From Saprospiraceae bacterium (lineage in GTDB: Bacteria > Bacteroidota > Bacteroidia > Chitinophagales > Saprospiraceae), in the NCBI GenBank assembly GCA_028277915.1, contig JANQFJ010000317.1, positions 1-36,537 on the forward strand: a stretch of 36,537 bases of DNA, given 5' to 3'. Below the pieces are notes generated by a model. That model was not told where the DNA came from, did not search any database, and worked only from the letters and a program-made list of their open reading frames with translations. Positions 14,560 to 24,160 of this stretch are shown here, in pieces. How positions within the stretch are numbered: position 1 is the stretch's first letter; each line of letters starts with the position of its first letter. Position numbers and translations under genes: made by a program.

Positions 14560-17013
14560 ATGCTTCGATTTTTTTTATTTGCAACACTTCTTTTCATATC
14601 GACATCCTGCAATACTTCAAAAAATGCCCAGGGCAACAAGTTAGCTTCCATTGCTTCCAAAACCACTAGAATGCATAAATTGACTGGCTTTTTTAACTTT
14701 TACTGGGATAAAGAAAAAGGCGAAATCTGGCTGGAAATTGAAAAATTTGACACTGAATTTTTATATGTCAATTCACTGGCTGCAGGAGTTGGTTCAAATG
14801 ACTTGGGGCTTGATCGCGGGAAGCTAGGCAAATCCCGCGTTGTTAAGTTTATCCGAATCGGTCCAAAAGTTTTGATGATCCAACCCAATTATAAATTTCG
14901 GGCAGAAAGTGAAAACCCTGACGAATCACAATCCGTCGAAGAAGCCTTTGCACAATCTGTTTTGTGGGGATTTGAGATTGGCAGTGAAAGTGATGGAAAA
15001 GTGCTTGTGAACGCTACAGATTTTTTTTTGAGGGATGCACAAAATGTTAAGACAACATTACAAAACAAAGATCAGGGCAGCTATAAACTGGATCCTTCGC
15101 GAAGTGCAATCTACCTTCCCCGCACAAAAAATTTTCCTGAAAACTCTGAATTCGAAGCTATTCTTACTTTTACAGGGCAACCAAAAGGGAGTTATGTTTA
15201 CCAGGTCGTTCCTACTCCGCAAGCTATTACAGTTCGCCAACACCATTCTTTTGTAAACCTTCCAGATGATGGTTATCAACCCAGAAATTTTGATCCCAGG
15301 AGCGGTTATTACAGTGTTAGTTATTCCGATTATGCCACTCCCATTGACGAACCTCTGGTAAAGCGCTTTATAACGCGACACCGATTGAAAAAAAAGAATC
15401 CTGAACAACCGGTTAGTGAAGCGGTTGAACCAATTATTTATTATTTGGATCGCGGAGCACCCGAGCCTATCAGGTCCGCATTGATTGACGGAGCAAAATG
15501 GTGGAACCAAGCTTTTGAAGCAGCAGGTTATCAAAATGCTTTCCAGGTCAAATTACTCCCGAAAGGAATTGACCCGATGGATATTCGCTACAATCTTATC
15601 CAATGGGTTCACCGATCGACGAGAGGGTGGTCTTATGGAGGTTCAGTCACTGATCCCAGAACAGGCGAAATTATTAAAGGTCATGTTTCACTGGGTTCTT
15701 TACGGGTCAGGCAGGATTTTTTGATTGCTCAGGGATTGTTGGCTCCTTATGAAAAAGGAAAATACGTTTCAAAAGAAATGGAAAAAATGGCATTAGCTAG
15801 GCTTCGCCAACTGTCTGCTCATGAAGTTGGACATACGCTTGGTCTCGCCCATAACTTTGCAGCCAGTGTCAATGACAGGGCTTCTGTAATGGATTATCCG
15901 CATCCTTTTATTACGCTTCAAGCTGATGGGAAATTAAATTTTTCAAATGCTTATGATAATAAAATTGGAGAATGGGATAAAAGGGCGATAATTTATGGTT
16001 ACCAGGATTTTCCAAAAGGAACTGATGAAGCAGAAGCTTTGCGGAACGTTATCGAAGGATCAATTTCAAAAGGATTATTTTATATCTCCGACCAAGATGC
16101 TCGTCCAGCAGGTGGAGCTCATCCGAAAGCGCATCTTTGGGACAATGGAGATGATGCCATTGAGGAACTCCATCGGCTCACAAAAATTCGAGAAGTGGCA
16201 CTTAAAAACTTTGGAAAAAACAATATTCCTGAGCATAGCCCGATGGCAACCCTTGAAGAAGTTTTAGTACCGATTTATTTCGCACATCGATACCAGATTG
16301 AAGCTGTTTCAAAACTTATTGGAGGCGTGGAATACAGCTATTCACTTCGAGGTGACAATCAGGTCACTAACAAAGTTGTTTCGGCAAATAAGCAACGAGA
16401 AGCATTGAAATTGCTGATCGGAACGCTTCAGCCAGAGTTTCTGCAGATTCCAAAAAATGTAGTCGATCTTATTCCACCCAAACCTATTGGTTACAGCAAA
16501 GGAAGAGAAAGCATTAAAGGAAAAACGGGACCAATCTTTGATCCGTTTTCAGCAGCTGAAAATTCAGCAGATGCAGCGCTTTCTTTTTTGTTTAACCCGC
16601 AACGAGCAAGTCGTTTAGTGAAACAAAATGCGCTTGGAGAAAGTGATTTTTCATTGTCAGAAATGATTGAAACACTAATAAATTCGGGCTGGAGCGATCA
16701 CACAGACCCTTACCACACTGAGTTGCAACGCATTGTAGATCATTTGGTTTTAAAACATCTTTTACAACTTGCAGCCAGTACCCGATCTTATGGACAAGTC
16801 AATGGAATTGCTTTACAAGAAATCGAAAACCTTAATGTCTGGTTACAGATGGAATACGGCGATGCAAAAAACAAATCACGGCAAGCCCATTTGCTCAAAG
16901 CTATTGAAGAAGTAGCTTTGTTCAAAAAAGATCCCTACAAATGGAAAATGGAACCCGCTTTAAAAATGCCGGATGGATCACCAATTGGTTGTGGAGGGTC
17001 TATGAATTTTTAA
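14560..17013 (+). CDS. Zinc-dependent metalloprotease lipoprotein (DUF5117/DUF5118, met-zincin)
   Basis: An 817-aa exported protease. It begins MLRFFLFATLLFISTSC, a lipoprotein signal with the lipid Cys at about 17. The ATG at 14560 is chosen because the upstream in-frame TTG (14539) would put charged residues before the signal. An N-terminal DUF5118-like piece and a DUF5117 beta-rich region (about 45-300) precede the metallopeptidase. HEVGHTLGLAHNF at 421-433 (HExxHxxGxxH) and SVMDYPHPF with Met444 as the Met-turn define a zinc met-zincin. Members are common in Bacteroidota and mostly uncharacterised. The stop overlaps the convergent DUF1501 gene by 4 nt. An inverted repeat pairs 14488-14498 with the start codon region. 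Confidence 0.9.
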   Translation: MLRFFLFATLLFISTSCNTSKNAQGNKLASIASKTTRMHKLTGFFNFYWDKEKGEIWLEIEKFDTEFLYVNSLAAGVGSNDLGLDRGKLGKSRVVKFIRIGPKVLMIQPNYKFRAESENPDESQSVEEAFAQSVLWGFEIGSESDGKVLVNATDFFLRDAQNVKTTLQNKDQGSYKLDPSRSAIYLPRTKNFPENSEFEAILTFTGQPKGSYVYQVVPTPQAITVRQHHSFVNLPDDGYQPRNFDPRSGYYSVSYSDYATPIDEPLVKRFITRHRLKKKNPEQPVSEAVEPIIYYLDRGAPEPIRSALIDGAKWWNQAFEAAGYQNAFQVKLLPKGIDPMDIRYNLIQWVHRSTRGWSYGGSVTDPRTGEIIKGHVSLGSLRVRQDFLIAQGLLAPYEKGKYVSKEMEKMALARLRQLSAHEVGHTLGLAHNFAASVNDRASVMDYPHPFITLQADGKLNFSNAYDNKIGEWDKRAIIYGYQDFPKGTDEAEALRNVIEGSISKGLFYISDQDARPAGGAHPKAHLWDNGDDAIEELHRLTKIREVALKNFGKNNIPEHSPMATLEEVLVPIYFAHRYQIEAVSKLIGGVEYSYSLRGDNQVTNKVVSANKQREALKLLIGTLQPEFLQIPKNVVDLIPPKPIGYSKGRESIKGKTGPIFDPFSAAENSADAALSFLFNPQRASRLVKQNALGESDFSLSEMIETLINSGWSDHTDPYHTELQRIVDHLVLKHLLQLAASTRSYGQVNGIALQEIENLNVWLQMEYGDAKNKSRQAHLLKAIEEVALFKKDPYKWKMEPALKMPDGSPIGCGGSMNF

Positions 17014-18455
17014 GCTAAAACGTCCTTTACAACCTTTCCGTGAACATCAGTAAGGCGATAACGGCGACCCTGAAACTTGAATGTAAATCGCTCATGGTCA
17101 ATCCCTAACAAGTGCATCATGGTAGCCTGAAAATCATGAACATGAACTGGTTTGCTTCGAATGTTATATCCAAATTCATCCGTTTCGCCATAAGAAATTC
17201 CTTTTTTCACACCAGCACCTGCCATCCAAATCGTGAAACACCTGGGATGATGATCCCTTCCGTAATTGTCCGGGGTCAATTTACCCTGAGAGTAACAACC
17301 TCTCCCAAACTCTCCACCCCAAATCACCAAAGTATCTTCCAACAGTCCTCTTTGTTTCAAATCCTGGAGCAATGCGGCTGATGCCTGGTCCGTTGATTTA
17401 GCCATAATCTTGATGTCATTTGGCAAATTACCATGTTGATCCCAACCTTGATGGTACAATTGGACAAAACGGACACCGTTCTCAATTAGTTTTCGCGCAA
17501 GCAGGCAATTGGCTGAATAGGTTCCGGGGATTCGGGATTCATCTCCGTACATATCAAAAATATAGTCAGGTTCATTTGAAGTATCCATCGTTTCGGGTAC
17601 AGAAGTTTGCATTCGATAGGCCATTTCATACTGTGCAATTCGGGATTTGATTGCTTCGTTCCCGGTTTGTTGAAATTTGATATCATGTAACTCTGCCAAA
17701 TGATCCAGCATCCTTCTACGGTCGGACTGACTCATTCCAGAAGGGTTATTTAAATAAAGTACAGGGTCTTTTCCAGACCGAAACATGACACCCTGATGCT
17801 CGGATGGCAAAAATCCATTTCCCCATAATTTTGCGTAAAGCGGTTGATCACCTTCTTTTCCTCGGGAGAGTAATACGCAAAATGTTGGAAGGTTTTCATT
17901 ATCACTCCCAAGTCCGTAACTCATCCACGAACCTATGCTAGGACGACCAGCTTGTTGAGAGCCTGTTTGAATAAATGTAATTGCAGGATCGTGATTTATC
18001 GCCTCGGTATGCATTGATTTTATAAAACAAATATCATCGACAATTTGCTGATGATAAGGCATCAGGTCACTCAACCAGGAGCCGCTTTGACCGTATTGCT
18101 TAAACTCATAATTGCCCAAAGCCAATGGAAAGGAACGCTGGTTGGAAGTCATTCCAGTTACCCTTTGGTCGCCGCGAACTGAGGAAGGCAACTCCTCTCC
18201 AAACATTTCTTTAAGTTTTGGCTTGTAATCGAATAATTCCAACTGAGATGGAGCACCGCTTTGAAAAAGATAAATAACTCTTTTAGCTTTTGGAGCAAAG
18301 TGTGGCAATTCAGGATCGAACTTGCTTAATGCATTTTTCAAAAAACCATCACTAACAAGGGAAGAGAGCGCTAAAGAACCAAGACCTAACAAACTATTGC
18401 TTAAAAATGTCCGCCTGTTAAAACTTGAAAAATAATCTTTTTCTGAAGAACTCAT
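17010..18455 (-). CDS. DUF1501 family protein (sulfatase-like fold), Tat-type signal
   Basis: A 481-aa exported protein. The N-terminus has NRRTFLSNSLLGLGSLALSSL, a twin-arginine-like signal. The body has the family landmarks YLFQSGAPSQLELFDYKPKL, SMHTEAINHDPA, RPSIGSWMSYGLGS, HQGWDQHG and WGGEFGR, with GRDHHPRCFTIWMAGAGVKKG near the end. DUF1501 proteins share the alkaline-phosphatase/sulfatase fold by family assignment; substrate and reaction are not established. It starts 2 nt after the stop of the DUF1553 gene (TAGTTATG), so translation is probably coupled. This pair is the standard arrangement in Planctomycetes and some Bacteroidota, which implies joint function. Confidence 0.88.
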   Translation of the reverse strand: MSSSEKDYFSSFNRRTFLSNSLLGLGSLALSSLVSDGFLKNALSKFDPELPHFAPKAKRVIYLFQSGAPSQLELFDYKPKLKEMFGEELPSSVRGDQRVTGMTSNQRSFPLALGNYEFKQYGQSGSWLSDLMPYHQQIVDDICFIKSMHTEAINHDPAITFIQTGSQQAGRPSIGSWMSYGLGSDNENLPTFCVLLSRGKEGDQPLYAKLWGNGFLPSEHQGVMFRSGKDPVLYLNNPSGMSQSDRRRMLDHLAELHDIKFQQTGNEAIKSRIAQYEMAYRMQTSVPETMDTSNEPDYIFDMYGDESRIPGTYSANCLLARKLIENGVRFVQLYHQGWDQHGNLPNDIKIMAKSTDQASAALLQDLKQRGLLEDTLVIWGGEFGRGCYSQGKLTPDNYGRDHHPRCFTIWMAGAGVKKGISYGETDEFGYNIRSKPVHVHDFQATMMHLLGIDHERFTFKFQGRRYRLTDVHGKVVKDVLA

Positions 18456-18457
18456 AA

Positions 18458-21400
18458 CTAATATTTTATAACAAATTCATCAAAATTCATTATTGTAGAA
18501 GCAATAAAGCTACAAGTAGCCAACTCAGTTTTATCCAGTTGCTGATCCACCGGATATTCACCAACACTCAACCAATCCCTCGTTTTTTTTGTGTCGTTTT
18601 CAAAAACTTTAAATTGCTTTTTGTATAGGTTTTTCAAAACTTTTAACTCTTCCTTTTGAGGTATTCTTCCCGTTAAAAGCCTGAAAGCAAAAATAATTTT
18701 TTCATCAATTTCACTTGTTGTTTCTTTCACCATCTTTTCACCCAAAAGCCTTGCTGCTTCAACAAATTGAGGATCATTCATCAAAACCAAAGATTGCAAG
18801 GGAGTCATTGTTTTTTGGCGACGCACCACACAAAAATAACGATCCGGTGCATCAAAATTTAACATTGACGGAGGAGGAGCGCTACGTTTCCAAATCGTGT
18901 AAAGACTTCGGCGATACAAACTGTCACCCTGCTGCTGACTATACTCCACCGCGTTTCGTGTAGCAAGCGCTTTCCAAATTCCCTCTGGCTGATATGGATA
19001 CACACTTGGGCCACCAATTTCTTTAACTAAAAGACCACTTGCTGCAAGTGCCTGATCCCGAATCAATTCTGCCGGAATTCGATGAGCTGGAAAATGCGAA
19101 TACCACAAATTTTGAGGATCAATTTCCTTAACATTCTTTGGCTGATGAGAAGATTGCCGGTAAGTTGAAGAAAGAACAATTTTTTTGATTAAAACCTTAA
19201 TATCCCAGCCATTTTCCATAAAATCAACAGCCAGCCAGTCCAATAGTTCCGGATGAGAAGGCTGATTGCCCTGGCTTCCAAAATCTTCTTGCGTTTCAAC
19301 CAATCCTTTACCAAAAAGTAAAGCCCAAATTCGATTAACAGCTACTCTGGCCGTCAGTGGATTTTTTTGATCCATCAGCCATTTTGATAACCCAAGACGG
19401 TTTTTAGGATATTCCTCTGGGAACGGAAAAAATAGTTCTGGTGTATTTGGAAATACTTTCTCCGCTGGAACATCATAAGCACCTCTTTCGAGCACAAAAG
19501 TAGGACGAGGCTCGCCTCTTTCTTTCATCACCATAACTTCCGGTTCATCAGTTATCAGGAGGTTTTCATCTTCTCTCAGATTAGTGAGTGCTGTAAGGTT
19601 CTTATTAAAATTTTCATTAAAGCGTTTGAGTAAATAGGTTTCCAATAATAGGTTTTCCTGTTTTTCGGAACGCTCATTTTCTGTAATTCTCAAATACATA
19701 GAAAGCGCATTTTTCTGTGAAGAAATGGACTCAACTTCGATTAAAGAAAGTTGTCGGTCATAGATCTTCAATTCATCCATCATTATATTTTCAATGGATT
19801 TTCTTAACTCAATTCCAATCAAAAATGGCAGGTTGGACCAGTTGGTTTTATTTACTCCATGTAAAATACTTTTTTGCAAGTTGTCTTTCAAAAGTTTGGT
19901 TTCAGGCTTTTTACCATTTAAAAAAACCTGAACTCCTGAAGCCTTGCTATTTCCATTGTAGGTTAAAATAATATTGGTCCAGTTGCCTATTTCAATCGTA
20001 TCAATTGTCTGAATATCAATGCAGTTATCCGGCCAGACATGATTAAACTGGAAAGACAAAGTTCCATCTTTATTGAGGTTGCAAAGCCATCCCCGGAATC
20101 CTTCAAAATCCCCGTTCCCTTTTCCAAAAACGGGTCCTTCGATTCCATCTTCGAGTGGTTTTAGCCAAATGCTGACAGAAAAAGGTTGATTCCGGTCGAA
20201 ATCCAAATCACGGTTAAACCGGATACCGGCATCACCTACAAATTGGATTCCTTTGCCATTAACTCCATCGACAAGGCGTACTTTTTCATCTTTGTGCCCC
20301 CAGATATTAGCATCCAATTTGTTTTTTGCGCTATTGAAGTAAGCAATGGTGGAATCTTTAGTGTTGATTTTTTTTGGAGGTTTTTTTTCAAGATTTATCT
20401 GGCTGAGTAGAATTTCTTTATCATATTCAAAATTGAAATCCGCAAGTAGTCCAACCTTCTTTAAAGCAACTTTTTCAGGATTCTTTTGCGCATTTTTCAA
20501 CCACTTTTTAAAGGCCTCAATATATTTTTCCGGTAATAATTCTCGCTCCAATGAATCAATTTGAGGTCGATTTTTTTCCAACTTTTCTTTTACTTCATCA
20601 GAAACCAAGATAGCAGTTGGAGCAGCTTCTCCATTGTATGGAACAATGCCTGCTTCATTGATATTATTAAAAAAAGCAAAAAGGGAATAATAATCCTTCA
20701 TAGAAATCGGATCATATTTGTGGTCATGGCAGCGGGCACATCGCATTGTGAGTCCCATGAAAGCTTTTCCAAAAGTATTCGTGCGGTCAGCAACGTATTC
20801 AACACGATATTCTTCATCGACCACACCTCCTTCCTGAGATTGTGGGTGATTGCGGTTGAAGCAAGTTGCAATCAACTGATCCCGAGTGGGTTTCGGCAAC
20901 AAATCACCTGCTAATTGTTCGGTAACAAACAGGTCATAAGGCATATTTTTGTTAAAGGCATTGATTACCCAGTCGCGATATGGCCAGGTGTTACGCATGC
21001 CGTCATCCTGATAGCCATGTGTATCCGCATAACGAGCCAGATCCAGCCAATCCAGGGCCATTCGTTCACCAAAATGTGGCGAGGACAGCAGACTATCTAC
21101 AGCCTTTTCAACTGCATCTGGTGATTCATCCGCTAAAAACCTATCAATCTCATCAATTGCTGGAGGAAGACCTGTTAGATCGAAACTCAGGCGTCTTATT
21201 TGTGTTTCTTTTGAAGCTATTTCAGATGGAGTCAATCCTGCTTCTTCAATTTTTTGCAAAATGAAATAATCAATTTCGTTGGTTGCCCACTCATCATTTT
21301 TTACATCAGGAACTTCTTTTTTTAAAGGTGCTGTAAAAGCCCAATGTTGCTTCCATTTTGCACCTTGATCGATCCATTTTATGATCAACGCTTTTTCCCG

Positions 21401-21775
21401 AGATGACAAGGAAAGATTTGATTCGGGGGGAGGCATTTTGAAGTTTGGATCATCACTCAAAAATCGATTAACAGCAACACTTTTGTGTGATTTTCCTTTA
21501 ACAAAAGCATACCCGTTACCGCTTTCCAATTTTTCGAAAGCCGTTTCCTCCAAATCCAGTCGCAATCCAGCTTTTCTTGTTTTTTCATCGGGACCGTGAC
21601 ACATAAAACAGCGATCGGAAAGTATTGGACGGATGTGAAAATTGAAATCAATATTTTCGGGTAATTTCGAATAGGCTTCTTCCACACCAAGAGGAAGTTC
21701 ATTTTTGCATGATGCGAAAAGAACGAAAACTATGAAAAAAGGTACTAAGATTCTATAATTCCAGTTTTGAAGCAT
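18458..21775 (-). CDS. Cytochrome-like DUF1549/DUF1553 lipoprotein with inserted LamG domain
   Basis: A large 1105-aa exported lipoprotein (signal about 8-22, lipobox FASC with Cys23). Domain order: planctomycete-type cytochrome C domain (about 45-140) with the heme-binding motif CFMCH at 56-60; DUF1549 (about 160-370) with a second CxxCH, CARCH, at 346-350; a LamG/concanavalin-like domain (about 500-690); and DUF1553 (about 790-1060). Two CxxCH motifs suggest two covalently bound hemes, if both are used. The family is abundant in Planctomycetes, with no firm biochemical role; electron transfer coupled to polymer or sulfated substrate use has been speculated. It is coupled to DUF1501 downstream. 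A hairpin and U-tract end exactly at its ATG. Confidence 0.88.
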   Translation of the reverse strand: MLQNWNYRILVPFFIVFVLFASCKNELPLGVEEAYSKLPENIDFNFHIRPILSDRCFMCHGPDEKTRKAGLRLDLEETAFEKLESGNGYAFVKGKSHKSVAVNRFLSDDPNFKMPPPESNLSLSSREKALIIKWIDQGAKWKQHWAFTAPLKKEVPDVKNDEWATNEIDYFILQKIEEAGLTPSEIASKETQIRRLSFDLTGLPPAIDEIDRFLADESPDAVEKAVDSLLSSPHFGERMALDWLDLARYADTHGYQDDGMRNTWPYRDWVINAFNKNMPYDLFVTEQLAGDLLPKPTRDQLIATCFNRNHPQSQEGGVVDEEYRVEYVADRTNTFGKAFMGLTMRCARCHDHKYDPISMKDYYSLFAFFNNINEAGIVPYNGEAAPTAILVSDEVKEKLEKNRPQIDSLERELLPEKYIEAFKKWLKNAQKNPEKVALKKVGLLADFNFEYDKEILLSQINLEKKPPKKINTKDSTIAYFNSAKNKLDANIWGHKDEKVRLVDGVNGKGIQFVGDAGIRFNRDLDFDRNQPFSVSIWLKPLEDGIEGPVFGKGNGDFEGFRGWLCNLNKDGTLSFQFNHVWPDNCIDIQTIDTIEIGNWTNIILTYNGNSKASGVQVFLNGKKPETKLLKDNLQKSILHGVNKTNWSNLPFLIGIELRKSIENIMMDELKIYDRQLSLIEVESISSQKNALSMYLRITENERSEKQENLLLETYLLKRFNENFNKNLTALTNLREDENLLITDEPEVMVMKERGEPRPTFVLERGAYDVPAEKVFPNTPELFFPFPEEYPKNRLGLSKWLMDQKNPLTARVAVNRIWALLFGKGLVETQEDFGSQGNQPSHPELLDWLAVDFMENGWDIKVLIKKIVLSSTYRQSSHQPKNVKEIDPQNLWYSHFPAHRIPAELIRDQALAASGLLVKEIGGPSVYPYQPEGIWKALATRNAVEYSQQQGDSLYRRSLYTIWKRSAPPPSMLNFDAPDRYFCVVRRQKTMTPLQSLVLMNDPQFVEAARLLGEKMVKETTSEIDEKIIFAFRLLTGRIPQKEELKVLKNLYKKQFKVFENDTKKTRDWLSVGEYPVDQQLDKTELATCSFIASTIMNFDEFVIKY

Positions 21776-21819
21776 AAAAAATGCTTTGTATCAAAAAACT
21801 CTATTAAAGATACAAAGCA
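21776..21819 (-). terminator. Hairpin with U-tract directly before the DUF1553 start codon
   Basis: On the minus strand, TGCTTTGTATC and GATACAAAGCA (plus 21809-21819 and 21782-21792) form an 11-bp perfect stem with a 16-nt loop, followed by six T and immediately the ATG at 21775. It lies 41 nt after the stop of the S9 peptidase gene, so it can terminate that transcript. It could also act as an attenuator or start-occluding hairpin for DUF1553. Confidence 0.7.
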
Positions 21820-21860
21820 CTTTTCCTCTTTCCAATCCCTTTAATTTTTAATTATCAAAT

Positions 21861-24137
21861 TTAAGGTGTTGTTGACTTTTTCTTAGGTCCCGGGGGTACG
21901 TTCTTCAACATATAATCCGTCATCATTGTATAAAGGTGTCTCCTGGTATTTTCCCCTTCATAAATGCTGTGGGAACGATTTGGGTATGGCATGACCTGGA
22001 AAAGTTTATTATGTTTAACCAATTCATTTATAAGTACTTCTGTATTTTGATAATGCACATTATCATCACCGGTTCCGTGTACGAGCAATAAATTCCCTTT
22101 TAGGTTTTTGGCATAAGTGACCGGTGATCCTTCGATAAAATCTTCAAGATTTTCCCAAGGAACACCCATGTAACGCTCCTGATAAATATTATCGTAATAC
22201 AATTGATTGGCAACCGGAGCAATAGAAATTCCGGTTTTGTAAATTTCCGGATAACGGAACAGCAGGTTCAAGGTCATTGATCCTCCACCACTCCAACCCC
22301 AAACAGATATTCGGTCCCGATCAATGAATTCCCAGTTTAAGATCTCCTCAGCAGCCATTGCCTGATCGCGGGAATTGATCACGCCTATTTTTCGATAAAT
22401 GCTTTTTCGCCAGTCCCTTCCTTTCGGGCTTGGTGTACCTCTGTTGTCCATTGTGATGACGATGTAGCCTTTTTGAGTCATCATCAGATGCCAAAGGTTT
22501 CCATTCCATGTATCCCTTGCCGTTTGGCCGGCAGGCTCACCGTAGACATAAAAAAGCACCGGGTATTTTTTAGAAGGGTCAAAATTAGGTGGTTTCATCA
22601 TATAACCATCCATTTCAACTCCATCTGTCGTTTTTACTTTAAAAAATTCAGTTGGAGTTTTTGCCAAACTTTCATATTTCGCTTTGAATTTTTCATTATC
22701 AATCAGCAACCGAATTCGTTTATGGTCAGGTAAACTAATCAGCTCTTTGATTGGAGGTGTATTGATATTTGAATAGGTATGAAAAGCATATTTACCTCCA
22801 GGAGCGATTTGGTAAGAATGTGTCCCCGGCTGATCCATAGGGCTTAGACGCTGTGCTTTTCCTTTTTTGTAAAGTGGCAATCGGTACAAATACCGTTGAG
22901 TTGGATTATTGGGAGAGGCGATGAAATATATCCAGCCTCCTTTTGTATCAATCTCCTGAAGTGAAATCACATCGTAATTTCCCTTTGAAATTAAAGTTTC
23001 TTCTTTTCCATCTTTCGAAATGCGATAAACGTGGCGCCACCCATCTTTTTCACTCGTCCAGGTGAATTCTTTTCCATCTTTGAGCCACAACCAATCATCA
23101 AAATTGATCGCATTAACCCAGGCCTCATCTTTTTCATTATAAATATTTGTGGCTTCTCCGCTTTTATGGTTACACCACCAAAGATTAGCAGTGTTTTGTT
23201 TTCGGTTTAATTGTTCTACCAAAATATGTTCACTGTCTTCTCCCCACATCATTCGAGGCAAGTAATTTTGAATATTATCACCGAAAATATTCATCCATGT
23301 CGTATTTCCGCCGGAAGCTGGTATTACGCCAATTCGACACGCTGATGGATCTTCACCTACTTTCGGATATTGAACAGGTATATTGTACGAATAAACTGAA
23401 TCGGTATTATTGATCATCAAAAAATTTCGAATATCCTTTGCATCAACCTGCCAGTAGGCTATATTTTTCCCATCGGGACTCCAACGAAAACCATCCCTGC
23501 AACCAAACTCTTCTTCATACGCCCAGTCAAATGTTCCATTGATGAGTGTTTCTGAGCCATCGGTTGTCAATTGAGTGATTTTTTGTGATTTTATATCTTC
23601 AACGTAGACGTTGTGCTCACTCACGTAGGCCACACGATCGTCATCAGGTGAAAATTTTGCAAACATCAACGAAGATCCTGAAAGGCCTTTTCCAAGTTGT
23701 TGTAATTTTCCGGTTTTCAGATTTAAAACCCAGTAATCACCTTTGGTATGATAGCGCCAAACACGTCTTGTGTTTGTAAAAATCAATAACAGGTTTTTAT
23801 CGCTGGACCAAATGTAATTGGAGATTGCCATAGGTGAATCTTCTCCTTCGGGGATCAGTTGTTTTGCACTTAATAAAACTTCTCGTTCGCCTGATTTGGT
23901 TTGATAAGAAACTATGTCTCTGGCACCTTTAAATACTTTTGAATATTCCAGGGTTGTATACGCTATGCCGTTGTCAATCCATCTGGCCTGTCCGAAATAA
24001 TCCAATTGAAATTCATTAGAATAAATTCTGTCAAGCGTCAGTAAGCTGGAGTCAGTTTGTGCAAAAACGTTTATTTGAAATATTAAAAAAAGAAAAAATG
24101 TGAATGGTAAAAATGGAGTGTTTGGTTCTCGAACCAT
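21861..24137 (-). CDS. S9B dipeptidyl-peptidase-IV-like serine peptidase
   Basis: A 758-aa exported prolyl-oligopeptidase-family enzyme: signal peptide ending NVFAQ (about 5-27), an eight-bladed-propeller-type DPPIV N-domain (about 60-500) and an alpha/beta-hydrolase C-domain (about 510-745). The propeller contains DWAYEEEF, the double-Glu motif that binds the substrate amino terminus in DPP-IV. The catalytic triad is visible as Ser616 in GWSGGGS, Asp691/692 in HGTGDDNVH and His723 in RSHSIYEG. The usual GWSYGG is GWSGGG here. ATG 24137 is used: an upstream in-frame TTG (24158) sits right behind a terminator and would only add seven residues. It probably removes N-terminal dipeptides from periplasmic peptides. 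Confidence 0.9.
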   Translation of the reverse strand: MVREPNTPFLPFTFFLFLIFQINVFAQTDSSLLTLDRIYSNEFQLDYFGQARWIDNGIAYTTLEYSKVFKGARDIVSYQTKSGEREVLLSAKQLIPEGEDSPMAISNYIWSSDKNLLLIFTNTRRVWRYHTKGDYWVLNLKTGKLQQLGKGLSGSSLMFAKFSPDDDRVAYVSEHNVYVEDIKSQKITQLTTDGSETLINGTFDWAYEEEFGCRDGFRWSPDGKNIAYWQVDAKDIRNFLMINNTDSVYSYNIPVQYPKVGEDPSACRIGVIPASGGNTTWMNIFGDNIQNYLPRMMWGEDSEHILVEQLNRKQNTANLWWCNHKSGEATNIYNEKDEAWVNAINFDDWLWLKDGKEFTWTSEKDGWRHVYRISKDGKEETLISKGNYDVISLQEIDTKGGWIYFIASPNNPTQRYLYRLPLYKKGKAQRLSPMDQPGTHSYQIAPGGKYAFHTYSNINTPPIKELISLPDHKRIRLLIDNEKFKAKYESLAKTPTEFFKVKTTDGVEMDGYMMKPPNFDPSKKYPVLFYVYGEPAGQTARDTWNGNLWHLMMTQKGYIVITMDNRGTPSPKGRDWRKSIYRKIGVINSRDQAMAAEEILNWEFIDRDRISVWGWSGGGSMTLNLLFRYPEIYKTGISIAPVANQLYYDNIYQERYMGVPWENLEDFIEGSPVTYAKNLKGNLLLVHGTGDDNVHYQNTEVLINELVKHNKLFQVMPYPNRSHSIYEGENTRRHLYTMMTDYMLKNVPPGPKKKSTTP

Positions 24138-24160
24138 AATTAAAGCCTTTTTATTCAATC

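Noticed and set aside
15058-15534. 158-aa minus-strand frame inside the metalloprotease gene
   Set aside because: Fully contained in a gene with a conserved HExxH peptidase; no independent support.
20346-21264. Chain of plus-strand open frames antisense to DUF1553 (up to 117 aa)
   Set aside because: They overlap a well-supported 1105-aa gene, have no family motifs and no start signals; shadows of coding sequence.
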